DNA from: Anaerolineae bacterium
Lineage (GTDB): Bacteria > Chloroflexota > Anaerolineae > Aggregatilineales > Phototrophicaceae
Length of the DNA: 64,000 nucleotides
NCBI GenBank assembly: GCA_017303635.1
Contig: JAFLCG010000002.1
Coordinates: 220,918 to 284,917, forward strand
Direction: 5' to 3'
Made by a program: the position numbers and the translations under genes. The first letter of the stretch is position 1. Each line of letters begins with the position of its first letter. Below the pieces are notes generated by a model that saw only the letters and a list, made by a program, of their open reading frames with translations, was not told where the DNA came from and did not search any database. This document shows positions 17,173-26,149 of the stretch, one piece after another.

Positions 17173-17196
17173 GGACGCACAACATCGCGTCCCTAC
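17173..17196. repeat. Dispersed intergenic palindrome (CCCTAC family)
   Basis: GGACGC (17173-17178) and GCGTCC (17187-17192) are inverted around eight bases and followed by CTAC. It lies between the two opp ATPase genes and is one of at least six related elements in the window. Confidence 0.55.
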
Positions 17197-17228
17197 ATCA
17201 TACACCCCTCACCACGGTTGCGGGAAGC

Positions 17229-18269
17229 TTACTGCGCCCCGACCATAGCCGCTTGTGCCTCGGGCTTCAATGCGCCCGTACGTACATCTACCCAGCAGGC
17301 ATGGAGATGGTTCGGTGCCTGGGCATCCGGCACCAATTCCAGCGGCGGGGTCACTTCCGTGCAGATGTCCTTGCGGTAGGTGCAGCGGGCAGCGAAGGGG
17401 CAGCCCTTCGGCTTAATCCGCATATCCGGCGGCGACCCTTCGATCTGGGTCAGCCGTTGGCGGTTCTTTTCCTGATCCAGGCGGGGGAGGGAATTCAGCA
17501 GACCGAGCGTATAGGGATGGCGGGTATCCTTATAAACTTCCTTAACCGGCCCGCGCTCGACAATGCGACCGCCGTACATGACCTGCACCGTATCCGCCAG
17601 ACCGGCAATGATGCCCAGATCATGGGTGATCCAGACCATTGCCATACCAATTTCATCCCGCAGACGCCGTACCAGATCGAGAATCTGCGCCTGAATGGTC
17701 ACATCCAGCGCGGTCGTTGGTTCGTCAGCGATCAGCAACTTGGGGTTGCAGGAGAGCGCCATAGCGATCATGGCGCGCTGGCGCATACCGCCGGAGAATT
17801 GATGCGGGTAGTTCTTCAAACGCTTCTTGGCATCCGGAATACCGACCAACGACAGCAGCCCGGCGGCGCGGTCATCGGCTTCTTTATTGCTCATGCCCAG
17901 GTGGAGCTTGAGGGCTTCGGTAATCTGGGTGCCGATGGTCAGCACCGGGTTGAGGGAGGTCATGGGGTCCTGGAAAACCATGGCGATTTCTGCGCCACGT
18001 ACCGCCCGCATTTCATCCTGGCTCAGCTTGAGCAAGTCGCGACCACGGAACAACACCTGACCACTTTCGATGCGCCCTGGCGGGCTGGGGATCAACCCCA
18101 TGATCGAGAGCACATGGACGCTCTTGCCAGAGCCAGACTCGCCGACGACGCCGAGGGTTTCCCCTTCATAGAGTTTATAGGAAACTCCGTTGACGGCGTA
18201 GACGATGCCTTCCTGCGTATGGAAACGTGTGACGAGGTCTTTGACCTCCATCATAACGGGTTGTGCCAA
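17229..18269 (-). CDS. Oligopeptide/dipeptide ABC transporter ATP-binding protein (OppD/DppD-like)
   Basis: The product is 346 residues. It has Walker [10 protein letters not shown]-loop [15 protein letters not shown], signature [15 protein letters not shown], Walker [14 protein letters not shown] and switch His WITHDLGI. The C-terminal extension [20 protein letters not shown] with a later HACW carries the four-cysteine pattern of this subfamily. It pairs with the OppF-like protein downstream to energise a peptide-type importer. The start is followed immediately by the usual [12 protein letters not shown] opening. The 5' side (18270-18496) has no permease gene; AACTTT and AAAGTT form a small dyad at 18303-18320. 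Confidence 0.9.
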   Translation of the reverse strand: MAQPVMMEVKDLVTRFHTQEGIVYAVNGVSYKLYEGETLGVVGESGSGKSVHVLSIMGLIPSPPGRIESGQVLFRGRDLLKLSQDEMRAVRGAEIAMVFQDPMTSLNPVLTIGTQITEALKLHLGMSNKEADDRAAGLLSLVGIPDAKKRLKNYPHQFSGGMRQRAMIAMALSCNPKLLIADEPTTALDVTIQAQILDLVRRLRDEIGMAMVWITHDLGIIAGLADTVQVMYGGRIVERGPVKEVYKDTRHPYTLGLLNSLPRLDQEKNRQRLTQIEGSPPDMRIKPKGCPFAARCTYRKDICTEVTPPLELVPDAQAPNHLHACWVDVRTGALKPEAQAAMVGAQ

Positions 18270-18496
18270 GTGGACTGCCTCCTCCGAAAACCGACTTCTG
18301 GAAACTTTTTTAACAAAGTTGGCCTATTGTGCCTCATCCTGTGGATTTTGCAAAAGATTAATGGACAGGTACACAGACAAAATGAACGGAAATGGATCAC
18401 TTCTGCTTAGTTGATTCTGCAAGAACCACTGTCGAGAGTTCACATCGTGTTTTAACGGGTCAGGCCCGCAGTCCATCCATCGTACCCCAGTATGAC

Positions 18497-19102
18497 TCAA
18501 CTGGACTGAAATTCGCCCGTCTGAATGGCGATGCTCGTCAGCCGGGTGCGCGCCATCTCCAACCAGGTGCGATAGGTGTTAATCTCCATTAACGAACCTT
18601 CCATGATGAGTTGACGATGGATAGCTGGATTATCCATCTGGTTCATCAGGGCGATAGACTGATCACGATAGAAACGCTGGCCCGCATCAAAGATGCGGAG
18701 TTTTTCCAGGCAGGCATCCAACCACTGGATGACTTGGGTGCGGGGCAACCGCTCCTCCATAAACATAAAGCGCCACATAGCGATTTCCCGCTGCTCATAA
18801 TAGGGATGAATCTCTGGCACGCGCCGCAGCCATTCATCAAGAAGGTCGCTACCTGATTTTGATAACGTATAGATCTTGCGCTGCCGCGTCATGGGTTCCA
18901 GTTCGAGTTCGCCGTCAATAATCTCCTGCTTTTCTAACCGCTTCAAAATAGGGTAAATGGTGCCGGGGCTGGCATTCCAACTGTAGACACCACGCGGGGA
19001 AAAGTAATTAATGATGCTGTAGCCAGACTGCGGTTGCAAACTGATCAGCCCTAAAACAACGTATTCCAGTGTCGTCAATTCGCGACCTGATTGAGATGCC
19101 AT
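18497..19102 (-). CDS. PadR-family transcriptional regulator
   Basis: This 201-residue protein has a PadR winged helix at residues 10-85 (TLEYVVLGLISLQPQSGYSI, ASPGTIYPILKRLEKQEII, then the two-stranded wing with RQRKIYTLSKSG) and a C-terminal dimerisation domain with long helices (Vir_C-like, to about residue 190). PadR proteins are repressors released by aromatic or drug-like ligands. It is divergent from the FAD oxidoreductase at 19291, and the space between holds inverted copies of ATAACGATTCG, so it likely represses itself and that oxidoreductase. Confidence 0.88.
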   Translation of the reverse strand: MASQSGRELTTLEYVVLGLISLQPQSGYSIINYFSPRGVYSWNASPGTIYPILKRLEKQEIIDGELELEPMTRQRKIYTLSKSGSDLLDEWLRRVPEIHPYYEQREIAMWRFMFMEERLPRTQVIQWLDACLEKLRIFDAGQRFYRDQSIALMNQMDNPAIHRQLIMEGSLMEINTYRTWLEMARTRLTSIAIQTGEFQSS

Positions 19103-19113
19103 AATCTACCTAG

Positions 19114-19247
19114 TATAACGATTCGATATATGATTATCGCACAAGTGGGGACTTTCGCAATCGAGTACAAACAGGATAAGGAAGGTTTAAGTACATCGCA
19201 GGACTAAAGTACCAAATATTCAATAGTACGAATCGTTATATCGTATA
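19114..19247. promoter_or_regulatory. Candidate PadR operator region with inverted ATAACGATTCG words
   Basis: ATAACGATTCGATATA (19115-19130) lies just upstream of padR. The inverse CGAATCGTTATATCG (19229-19243), followed by GTCGAATCG at 19249-19257, lies upstream of the divergent oxidoreductase. The shared CGAATCGTTAT core on both sides suggests two operators bound by one dimeric regulator. Confidence 0.5.
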
Positions 19248-19290
19248 AGTCGAATCGCAATAACATTATTCGCAAAGTAGAGGTGACTCC

Positions 19291-20676
19291 ATGCCAGGGA
19301 CACAAGCGATTGTCATCGGCGGTAGTATTGCGGGATTACTGGCTGCCCGGGTTCTGAGCGAATACTTCGACATGGTGATCGTCATTGAACGGGACAAACT
19401 GCCCGCCGGTACCGACTATCGCCCCGGTACACCGCAGGCGCGTCATCTACATACGATGTTGATCCGGGGCGAGCAGGCACTTTGCCGTTTGTTTCCTGGC
19501 TTTGAGGAAGATCTCAAACAGGCGGGGGCAGTCCAGGCACGCTGGGGATTGGATAACCGATTTTGCACCGTCGGCGGGTGGACTCCCCGGTTTGACAGCG
19601 GCTATCGCAGCCATATCATGGGGCGTATCCGGCTGGAATATCTGGTGTATGCCCGTGTCAGCGCATTAGCCAACGTGCGCTTTCTGACCGAAACCGAAGT
19701 CACTGGTTTGCTCACCAGCGCGGACAACCGGCAGGTCAACGGCGTGTTCACGCGGTCGCGGGTCAACCAGATGGAGGATCGCTTAACCGCGCAATTGGTG
19801 GTCGATGCCAGTGGCCGTAGCAGCAAAGCCAGTCAGTGGCTGACTCAGCTTGGCTACCCTGCGCCACAGGAAACCGTCATTGACGCCCACTGTGGCTATG
19901 CGACCCGCTGGTACAGACGATCAGACGAATTTTCGCCGGAGGTGATCGCTATACAGACGCGCCCAAACGCGGGACTGATGCGAGGCGGCGGGTTGATGAC
20001 GGTGGAAGATCATCAGGTCGTTGTCACATTAATGGGTGGCGCTGGAGATTATCCCCCCACGGATGAGGAAGGCTTCAACGCCTATGCCCGGTCGCTGGCT
20101 GACCCAGCCCTCTATGAAGCCATACAGCAGCTTACGCCCGTTTCAGCCATCACTGGCTACCGGCGTCTGAATAATCGGCGGCTGCATTTTGAACGGCTCA
20201 CCCGCCGACCGGAGCACTTCCTGGTGATGGGTGATGCCGCCGCAGCCCTTAACCCGATCTATGGGCAGGGCATGACGAAGGCGGTGCTGGAGGCCGAACT
20301 GCTCCAACAACTACTACAGGGGCGCGATGTCTCCAAGCTGGTGGGCCTGGCGGCCCGCTTCCAGCGCGAATTGGCAAAGGTGATGAAAGGGGCCTGGATG
20401 ATGGCAACCGGTGAGGACATGCGTTTCCCCGGCGTCGAAGGCGCTACTCCCTGGCTGGGCGACCGTATCGGTCACGCATATATGGACTGGGTCGCTCAGG
20501 CGATGCCGTCCAGTCAGTTGGTGACCAAACACTTTTTTGAGGTGATGACTTTATTGCGTCCGGCGGCCAGCATGATGCGACCGGCTACCTTGATCCGGGT
20601 CGTCTGGCACAACCTCCGAGCCATCGGACGAGGCCGCAACACGCCGGCGTTGCAATCGGTTGAAATCACCGCGTGA
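19291..20676 (+). CDS. FAD-dependent oxidoreductase (halogenase/epoxidase-like)
   Basis: The product is 461 residues. The N-terminal FAD fingerprint is AIVIGGSIAGLLAARVL, a complete GxGxxG-type (GGSIAG) motif. The mid-region has LVVDASGRSSKASQWL and the GD motif is FLVMGDAAAALNPIYGQGM. This places it in the p-hydroxybenzoate-hydroxylase fold with squalene-epoxidase-like and tryptophan-halogenase-like relatives. The K-x-A catalytic lysine of true halogenases is not visible, so a monooxygenase or reductase is more likely. GAGGTGA stands five bases before the ATG. It is divergent from a PadR regulator and probably induced by its own substrate, as in detoxification systems. A palindrome of the CCCTAC family follows the stop. 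Confidence 0.78.
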   Translation: MPGTQAIVIGGSIAGLLAARVLSEYFDMVIVIERDKLPAGTDYRPGTPQARHLHTMLIRGEQALCRLFPGFEEDLKQAGAVQARWGLDNRFCTVGGWTPRFDSGYRSHIMGRIRLEYLVYARVSALANVRFLTETEVTGLLTSADNRQVNGVFTRSRVNQMEDRLTAQLVVDASGRSSKASQWLTQLGYPAPQETVIDAHCGYATRWYRRSDEFSPEVIAIQTRPNAGLMRGGGLMTVEDHQVVVTLMGGAGDYPPTDEEGFNAYARSLADPALYEAIQQLTPVSAITGYRRLNNRRLHFERLTRRPEHFLVMGDAAAALNPIYGQGMTKAVLEAELLQQLLQGRDVSKLVGLAARFQRELAKVMKGAWMMATGEDMRFPGVEGATPWLGDRIGHAYMDWVAQAMPSSQLVTKHFFEVMTLLRPAASMMRPATLIRVVWHNLRAIGRGRNTPALQSVEITA

Positions 20677-20682
20677 GGTGGT

Positions 20683-20701
20683 GGGGCGCAGGTTGCGCCC
20701 C
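20683..20701. repeat. Dispersed intergenic palindrome (CCCTA family)
   Basis: GGGGCGCA (20683-20690), loop GGT, TGCGCCCC (20694-20701), followed by TAGC. It separates the convergent oxidoreductase and permease genes and could act as a weak terminator. Confidence 0.6.
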
Positions 20702-21699
20702 TAGCGTATCCGCGCCCGTAGGATGGTATGCATCGCCACCGAGAGGACGATAATCAACCCGTAGATCACTTCAGTGGTGAAACCCGCCCACCCGATTGCC
20801 ACCACGGCGGGTTGGATCGACGCGATGATGAAGGCACCGATGAAGGTCCCAAAAACTGTCCCGACACCCCCAAAGACCGAGGTGCCCCCCAGGAACACAG
20901 CAGCCAGCCCGATCAGCAGGTAGCCATCGCCCAGGTTGGTGAAGAAGTTGCTGATCTGGATGGCGTTGAGCAGACCGCCAAACGCAGCCGCGACGCCGAC
21001 GATGGCGAACATCAGCACACGGGTGCGGTTAACCGGAACGCCCATCAAACGCGCCGTGTTCTCGTTATCCCCGATCAGGTAAACATGGGCGCCAAAACGG
21101 TGCCGGTTGAGCAGGAACCATACGCCCACTGCGACCAGGATCATCCAGATCATCTGCATGGGGAAGAAGCCAAACAGGTTGCCAACCAGAATATCGCGGA
21201 AGGCAGTGCCACGCAGTTCATTGAGGGGGAAGCTGCGCCCGTTGGTGATGACCTGGACCATGCCACTCCAGAAGAACTGGGTGCCGATGGTAGCGATCAG
21301 TGACGGGATACCGATGTAGACCACGATCAGTCCATTGATAAGGCCGACCGCGAAACCCGTGAGCAGGCAAGCGGCGAAAGCCAGCAACGGCTGCCCGGTC
21401 GCCAGGTTGACCCCGACAAAGGTGGTCACGCTCATCGCCATGATCGAGGGGAAACTCAAATCCATCTCCCGCCCGATGACCAGCATGGTCAGTGGCAGCG
21501 CCACGATACCCCAGTAGGGCACGGTCGACATGAGCGCCGTGTAGATATTGCCCTGCCGGAAGGCGGGCGTCGAGACAAAGTAAATCACCCACAGGAGCAG
21601 CATCACGCTGAAGATGCCTACCTGCAAGCCGTTCCGCCGAAGGAAGCGGCCGAGATCAAAGCCTGTGTTAGCAGGCATAGGAGTTGTATTGGATGCCAT
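20701..21699 (-). CDS. Sugar ABC transporter permease (RbsC/FrcC family)
   Basis: The product is 332 residues with about ten membrane helices. Family marks are the early ALPLTMLVIGREMDLSFPSI (the G-x-I/M-D-L-S motif), GLINGLIVVYIGIPSLIATIG and, near the C-terminus, LAAVFLGGTSVFGGVGTVFGT. It is the last gene of a leftward operon: substrate-binding protein, ATPase, permease. The permease forms the channel for a monosaccharide or related molecule. The gap to the ATPase gene is 56 bases. Confidence 0.92.
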   Translation of the reverse strand: MASNTTPMPANTGFDLGRFLRRNGLQVGIFSVMLLLWVIYFVSTPAFRQGNIYTALMSTVPYWGIVALPLTMLVIGREMDLSFPSIMAMSVTTFVGVNLATGQPLLAFAACLLTGFAVGLINGLIVVYIGIPSLIATIGTQFFWSGMVQVITNGRSFPLNELRGTAFRDILVGNLFGFFPMQMIWMILVAVGVWFLLNRHRFGAHVYLIGDNENTARLMGVPVNRTRVLMFAIVGVAAAFGGLLNAIQISNFFTNLGDGYLLIGLAAVFLGGTSVFGGVGTVFGTFIGAFIIASIQPAVVAIGWAGFTTEVIYGLIIVLSVAMHTILRARIR

Positions 21700-21755
21700 C
21701 AGGTCAAGCCCTCTGCTTTGCGTCTTTGCCGCTTTGCATCTTTGCGTAAAAAATC

Positions 21756-22514
21756 TTACAAGCTGCCCGTCTCCGCCACATGCTGCATCTTATCGAGCAG
21801 TTCGTTGAGGCTGAGGTCGGCTTTGCGGAATTCGCCAGCAACGGTGCCGCGATCCAGCAGCACGATGCGGTCAGCCACGTCGTAAACATGGAATACGTTA
21901 TGGTCGATGAAAATGCAGGACTTACCCGCCGTCTTGATCTCGCGGACGAAGTTGAGCAGTTTGCGGGTCTCGCTCAGCGCTAACCCCATGGTCGGTTCAT
22001 CAAGGATGATGATCTCGGCATGGAAGTAGAGCGCCCGCACAATCGCCACGCCCTGCTTTTCACCGCCAGAAAATCCTTTGATCGACGAATCCGGCGTAAC
22101 AGCAGTCGAGGTGAACCCCAGTTCCCCACGCATCAGGCGGTCGGTTTCTGCGCGCATCTTTTTGACATCGAGGAAGCCAAAACGGGTCGTCAGTTCCCGG
22201 CCAATGAAGATATTGCGCCACAGGCTTTGCTGATCCGCCAGCGCTCGCTCCTGGTAAACGGTCTCTACACCTAATTCTCGTGCTCGTGGCACAGTCAGAT
22301 GATCGACACGCTGCCCGTTGAAATACAGTTCACCACTGCTCGGCTGATGGTAGCCGGTGATGATCTTGATGAGGGTGGACTTCCCCGCGCCGTTATCCCC
22401 GAGCAGGCCGACCACTTCATTCCGCCCAACCCTGAAGTTGATATTGCGTAATGAATGCACTTCACCAAAGGATTTGGAGATATTTCGTAGCTCCAAACGG
22501 TCATTTTCGGTCAA
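21756..22514 (-). CDS. Sugar ABC transporter ATP-binding protein, single-domain (FrcA-like)
   Basis: The product is 252 residues and has one nucleotide-binding domain, unlike the double-domain RbsA. Walker A is GDNGAGKST, the signature FSGGEKQGV, Walker B IIILDEPTMGL and the switch His IDHNVFHVYDVADR. The short FrcA-type ATPase works as a homodimer with an RbsC-type permease. It lies between the binding-protein gene (153 bases upstream) and the permease (56 bases downstream). The gap on its 5' side contains a CCCTAC-family palindrome. Confidence 0.9.
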   Translation of the reverse strand: MTENDRLELRNISKSFGEVHSLRNINFRVGRNEVVGLLGDNGAGKSTLIKIITGYHQPSSGELYFNGQRVDHLTVPRARELGVETVYQERALADQQSLWRNIFIGRELTTRFGFLDVKKMRAETDRLMRGELGFTSTAVTPDSSIKGFSGGEKQGVAIVRALYFHAEIIILDEPTMGLALSETRKLLNFVREIKTAGKSCIFIDHNVFHVYDVADRIVLLDRGTVAGEFRKADLSLNELLDKMQHVAETGSL

Positions 22515-22574
22515 GAGTAAAGCTCCAAAAGAAAGAGTTTTGTTGGTTAAACGGGTTGATAAGACAATACGCAG

Positions 22575-22601
22575 AGGGGCGACCCGACGGATCGCCCCTA
22601 C
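22575..22601. repeat. Dispersed intergenic palindrome (CCCTAC family)
   Basis: AGGGGCGA (22575-22582) and TCGCCCCT (22592-22599) enclose CCCGACGGA and are followed by AC. It lies between the binding-protein and ATPase genes of the sugar transporter, where it may trim or stabilise the mRNA so that more binding protein is made. Confidence 0.6.
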
Positions 22602-22667
22602 AAGGTGAGGGCTATAGTAAGCAGCGACTTTTCACTGGTTACTGATTAGCCGCCCCGAACAACTGAA

Positions 22668-23675
22668 CTACCGAATACCCTGCTCCACCAGCGGAGCCAG
22701 AATGTCGATGTTATCGGCGCTGGCGAAACCGGCGCCGGTATCAATCGTCAGGCCAGAGAAGTTGTACTTCTTCGCCAGGCAGATTTGCAGGATGGGCAGG
22801 TAACCCTGGAGATACTGCTGCTGGTCGATGACCAGGTCGGTCCAGCCACCTTGAATCGCGGTGACGGTTGCCGGGGAGAGGTCGAAGCCAGCAGTGAAGA
22901 TGTCTTCCGGACCCTTGCCAGCGGCTTCCAGCAAGCTCTGCAGCGAGGCGGTCAGGTTACCGTGATCGGTGACGACCAGCTTGACATCTGGTGCCGAGGC
23001 TACATAGGCAGTGAAGGTGGCGATACCAGCAGCGGCATCCGCATTAGTGGCCTGGTCAATTTCCAGATAGTCCACTGTCACACCGGCCTGTTCCAGACCT
23101 TCAACCACACCGCGAGTCCGTTCACCACGACCGGGCTGTGAGAGCAGACCCCAGACCATTGCCCGGTCACCTTCGACCAGACCAAAACGGCGGACGGATT
23201 CCTGTGCCAGCGAGAAGCCTGCGCTGTACTGGAACGCCCCGACATAGCCGAAGCCGTTCGCGCCGTACTGGGCTTGCAGGTCGCTCAGGGGAACGTTCTG
23301 GGCCGTGACGATAATGCCAGCCGCCTGCGCATCATCAACGGCGCTGCGGTAGGCTTCGTCGCCAGGGTGACCCATAACAGCGATGCCATCCGGCTGGGTG
23401 GCGATGGCTTCCACCAACTGGGTGACCATCTTCTGCGAGTCCCAGTCCGACCAGACGTACTGGACGTTCGCGCCCAGGTCGGAGGCGGCCTTCAGCGCTC
23501 CGTTGTAGACGACGGTCTCAAACGGGCCACCGGGGGAACCACCGGGGAAGAAGACAATATCGACACCGGAACAAACCTGGTCATCCTGAGCGCCAACGAA
23601 AGGAACAGCAGTAATTGTGGTGGCGATCAATGCCAGCAATGCCAGCACGATCCATAAACGATTCAAACGAGACAT
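22668..23675 (-). CDS. Periplasmic-binding-type sugar-binding protein (ABC transporter)
   Basis: The product is 335 residues with an N-terminal signal peptide (LWIVLALLALIATTITAVPF, cleavage around VGAQ). A type I periplasmic-binding fold follows (DIVFFPGGSPGGPFETVVYN, AVMGHPGDEAYRSAVDDAQAA, TDHGNLTASLQSLLEAAG and the C-terminal DQQQYLQGYLPI typical of RbsB-like proteins). There is no lipobox cysteine, which is unusual for a monoderm and may mean another form of retention. GAGGAG is six bases before the ATG. It is the first gene of the sugar-transport operon. The specific sugar is unknown. Confidence 0.88.
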   Translation of the reverse strand: MSRLNRLWIVLALLALIATTITAVPFVGAQDDQVCSGVDIVFFPGGSPGGPFETVVYNGALKAASDLGANVQYVWSDWDSQKMVTQLVEAIATQPDGIAVMGHPGDEAYRSAVDDAQAAGIIVTAQNVPLSDLQAQYGANGFGYVGAFQYSAGFSLAQESVRRFGLVEGDRAMVWGLLSQPGRGERTRGVVEGLEQAGVTVDYLEIDQATNADAAAGIATFTAYVASAPDVKLVVTDHGNLTASLQSLLEAAGKGPEDIFTAGFDLSPATVTAIQGGWTDLVIDQQQYLQGYLPILQICLAKKYNFSGLTIDTGAGFASADNIDILAPLVEQGIR

Positions 23676-23855
23676 GATCTACTCCTCATAAGTGTTTTGC
23701 ATAACTTCCCGATGCAATTGCACCTGAGGAGAAATCTACCCCGCGTGAGAGAGGTTGTCAATTAATGCGCGTGATACTGCTGAATAGCGGCTACCGTCCC
23801 GGATGCCCTCTTCAGCCCGGACGCGCTCGCCTAGCACAGCTGCTCACTACCACAT

Positions 23856-24860
23856 TCAAGCATCTTTCGTGCTCTGGATGAAGGATGCCGCTTCATCGAG
23901 AGCGCGGGAAGCCTCTGGCATCATCTGCGGCATCACACCCATCCACACATGGAACATATTCGGGTACTCATACAAGGTGAGGTCAACACCGGCGTCTTCA
24001 GCCCGTTCTGCCAGACGAGTGGCATCCGGGTAGAGTAAATCATTGGTGCCAGTGAATATCGCCATCCGAGGCAAGCCCTCCAGTGAGCCGAACAAAGGGC
24101 TTATGCGCGGATCGGTCGGTGCTAAATCCCCCGCCCACCATGCCCCGCTAATTCGGAGTGACTCCATCGAGAGGATGGGGTCGCCCTCATCCAACGCCGG
24201 TTGTGCCGGATCACTCAGAGTCACATCCAGCCAGGGTGAGAACAAAACAAGTGCCGCCGGGAGCGATTCCTCGGCATCCCGCCGCTGCTGCACGAGCGAA
24301 AGTGCCATCCCACCTCCCGCCGAATCGCCAGCAATAACCACCTGCCCAGCCCCTACCTCAGCCACCAATTGATCCAGCACCGTATTCATCAAGGCATAGG
24401 CGGGTTGCCAGTCATGTTCCGGGGCCAGCGGATAAAACGGCATGACCAGCGTAGCACCCGTGCGGTCAATCAATTGCTCGGCAATATCCCAATGCAGGGA
24501 TAACGCCTCATTCACATAGGCACTGCCGTGCATGTACAGCAGGCGCAGTGGACTGACGGTGTCCCCACGCAACCTGACGGTCCACACGACGGCGCCGTTG
24601 ACCTCGCCCTCCTGCACCTCATACTTGGCACGGAAGGCCTCCGAAGGAAAGGCCGGGCCGCGTTCCCGATTTTGGGCGACGAGCGCCCGGAGTGCCGCCG
24701 GGTCATCACCGGCGGGCATAGGCACCGCAGGCAGCATCAGTCGTACCATCTGCGCTGGGATACTCACCCCAGCCTGTGCAGCAGAGAGCGCTAAGGCCCC
24801 ACACCCCACAAGAGCAACACCAATCACTATCACCAGTAGGAGGGTGATCCGTTTCTTCAT
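23856..24860 (-). CDS. Lipoprotein alpha/beta-hydrolase, HSL-family esterase
   Basis: The product is 334 residues. The N-terminus (MKKRITLLLVIVIGVALVGC) ends in a lipobox LVGC, so it is probably a membrane-attached lipoprotein. The hydrolase core has the oxyanion motif YMHGSAYV (HGS in place of HGG), the nucleophile elbow GDSAGG, catalytic Asp in FTGTNDLLYPDA and His in YPNMFHVWMG, all typical of the hormone-sensitive-lipase/arylesterase group. It is the last gene of the TetR-glycosyltransferase operon, 29 bases after the glycosyltransferase. The substrate may be the conjugated compound handled by that enzyme, which is an inference. Confidence 0.82.
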   Translation of the reverse strand: MKKRITLLLVIVIGVALVGCGALALSAAQAGVSIPAQMVRLMLPAVPMPAGDDPAALRALVAQNRERGPAFPSEAFRAKYEVQEGEVNGAVVWTVRLRGDTVSPLRLLYMHGSAYVNEALSLHWDIAEQLIDRTGATLVMPFYPLAPEHDWQPAYALMNTVLDQLVAEVGAGQVVIAGDSAGGGMALSLVQQRRDAEESLPAALVLFSPWLDVTLSDPAQPALDEGDPILSMESLRISGAWWAGDLAPTDPRISPLFGSLEGLPRMAIFTGTNDLLYPDATRLAERAEDAGVDLTLYEYPNMFHVWMGVMPQMMPEASRALDEAASFIQSTKDA

Positions 24861-24889
24861 CAGCTAGAGCTCCTTATCGGATCTTCGAT

Positions 24890-26149
24890 TTAGGCCGGGT
24901 GATGATGCTGTTCGATCATCTGCACAGCAGCGCGAATGCCATCCTCAGACCGGATGTGCTCGCCCAGTGCGGCGGCGCGCTGCCGCATTCCGGCATCGCT
25001 CACGGCCTGGGTGATGGCCGCCGCCAGCTTCTCCGCCGTCAGGCGTTTGCGCGGGATCGGGGCCGGGCCAACGCCCAGATCATGCACCCGCTGACCCCAG
25101 TAGGGTTGATCTGCCATGAACGGCACAACGATGGAGGGAACACCAGCTCGTAAGCCCGCTGCTGTCGTCCCCACCCCACCGTGATGGACCACTGCGGCCA
25201 TCTGCGGGAAGAGCCAGCTATGCGGCACCGAGGACAACATATAGACCTGGTCGGGCAGATCAGCCGAACTCAGTCCGCCCCAACCGGAAGCCAGCACCGC
25301 CCGCTGCCCGCTCAACTCCACCGCTTTGAGAGTCAGCCGCGTGGCTTCTTCCGGGTTGCGGCTGCCCATGCTGCCAAAACCAATATAGACCGGCGGTGGC
25401 CCGAACTTCAGAAAATCAACCAGACTGGACGGCGGAGTCCAATCCGCTGCGGCCTCGAGGAACCAGAAGCCAGTGACCTGGATGTGGTCGCCCCAGTCCG
25501 GTGCGTCCGGCAGCACGTGGCGGCTGTAGCCATAGATTGTCGGCACGCGCCGCCGATCCAGCGCCCCATAGGGTCCCCAGAAGGAGGCTTTAGGCAAACC
25601 GATGCGCTTGCGCGTCTCGACATCTGCAATGCGGGTGCTCTGCCAGAAGATCTGCCGCAAGACCTGAAATGACAGTGGATTCAGGACTTGCCCCAGTGGC
25701 AAACGCGGAAACAGCGGCGCGGGGAAGGCGCGGGTCGGCGTAAAGGGAAACAGGTAGGCTAGTTGGATCGGGATATTGAGTTTTTCAGCGATCGAAAAAG
25801 CCCCGCCCATGCCACCCATGCCGGTGACGAGCAAGTCAGAACCTTCGATGGCGGAAGGCATCTCCCGCGCAAAATCCTCGGCGCGGCGTTTCATCTCCGC
25901 GTTCATTTTGCCGATCACCTTGAGGAAGTTGCCGCTTTCCGTGACCTGCCGCCACTCCGGGTTTTGCAGCATCTGCTCGATGCTCATTCCGGTCGAGATG
26001 AACTCCAGCCCTGCATCTTTAGCCAGGGATTCAAAATCCCCGGTTGAAAGCACGCGCACCTGATGACCTGCGGCGTGCAGCCCTTGACCCAGCGCCACAT
26101 AGGGCTGCACATCCCCCCGCGTGCCGGAGGCGACGATGGTGATCTTCAT
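24890..26149 (-). CDS. UGT-type glycosyltransferase (GT1, macrolide/sterol glucosyltransferase-like)
   Basis: The product is 419 residues. It begins with MKITIVASGTRGDVQPYVAL, the signature of the GT28/GT1 N-terminal domain. It has VYIGFGSMGSRNPEEATRL in the middle and the donor-binding motif VVHHGGVGTTAAGLRAGVPS then VPFMADQPYWGQRV near the C-terminus, as in sterol 3-beta-glucosyltransferases and antibiotic glycosyltransferases. It transfers a sugar from an NDP-sugar to a hydrophobic acceptor. The start overlaps the TetR stop by four bases (ATGA), so translation is coupled and the TetR protein probably controls it. Confidence 0.88.
   Translation of the reverse strand: MKITIVASGTRGDVQPYVALGQGLHAAGHQVRVLSTGDFESLAKDAGLEFISTGMSIEQMLQNPEWRQVTESGNFLKVIGKMNAEMKRRAEDFAREMPSAIEGSDLLVTGMGGMGGAFSIAEKLNIPIQLAYLFPFTPTRAFPAPLFPRLPLGQVLNPLSFQVLRQIFWQSTRIADVETRKRIGLPKASFWGPYGALDRRRVPTIYGYSRHVLPDAPDWGDHIQVTGFWFLEAAADWTPPSSLVDFLKFGPPPVYIGFGSMGSRNPEEATRLTLKAVELSGQRAVLASGWGGLSSADLPDQVYMLSSVPHSWLFPQMAAVVHHGGVGTTAAGLRAGVPSIVVPFMADQPYWGQRVHDLGVGPAPIPRKRLTAEKLAAAITQAVSDAGMRQRAAALGEHIRSEDGIRAAVQMIEQHHHPA

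Noticed and set aside
17253..18410. Long plus-strand ORF opposite the oppD-like gene
   Set aside because: It is the complement of a clear ABC ATPase and has no family features.
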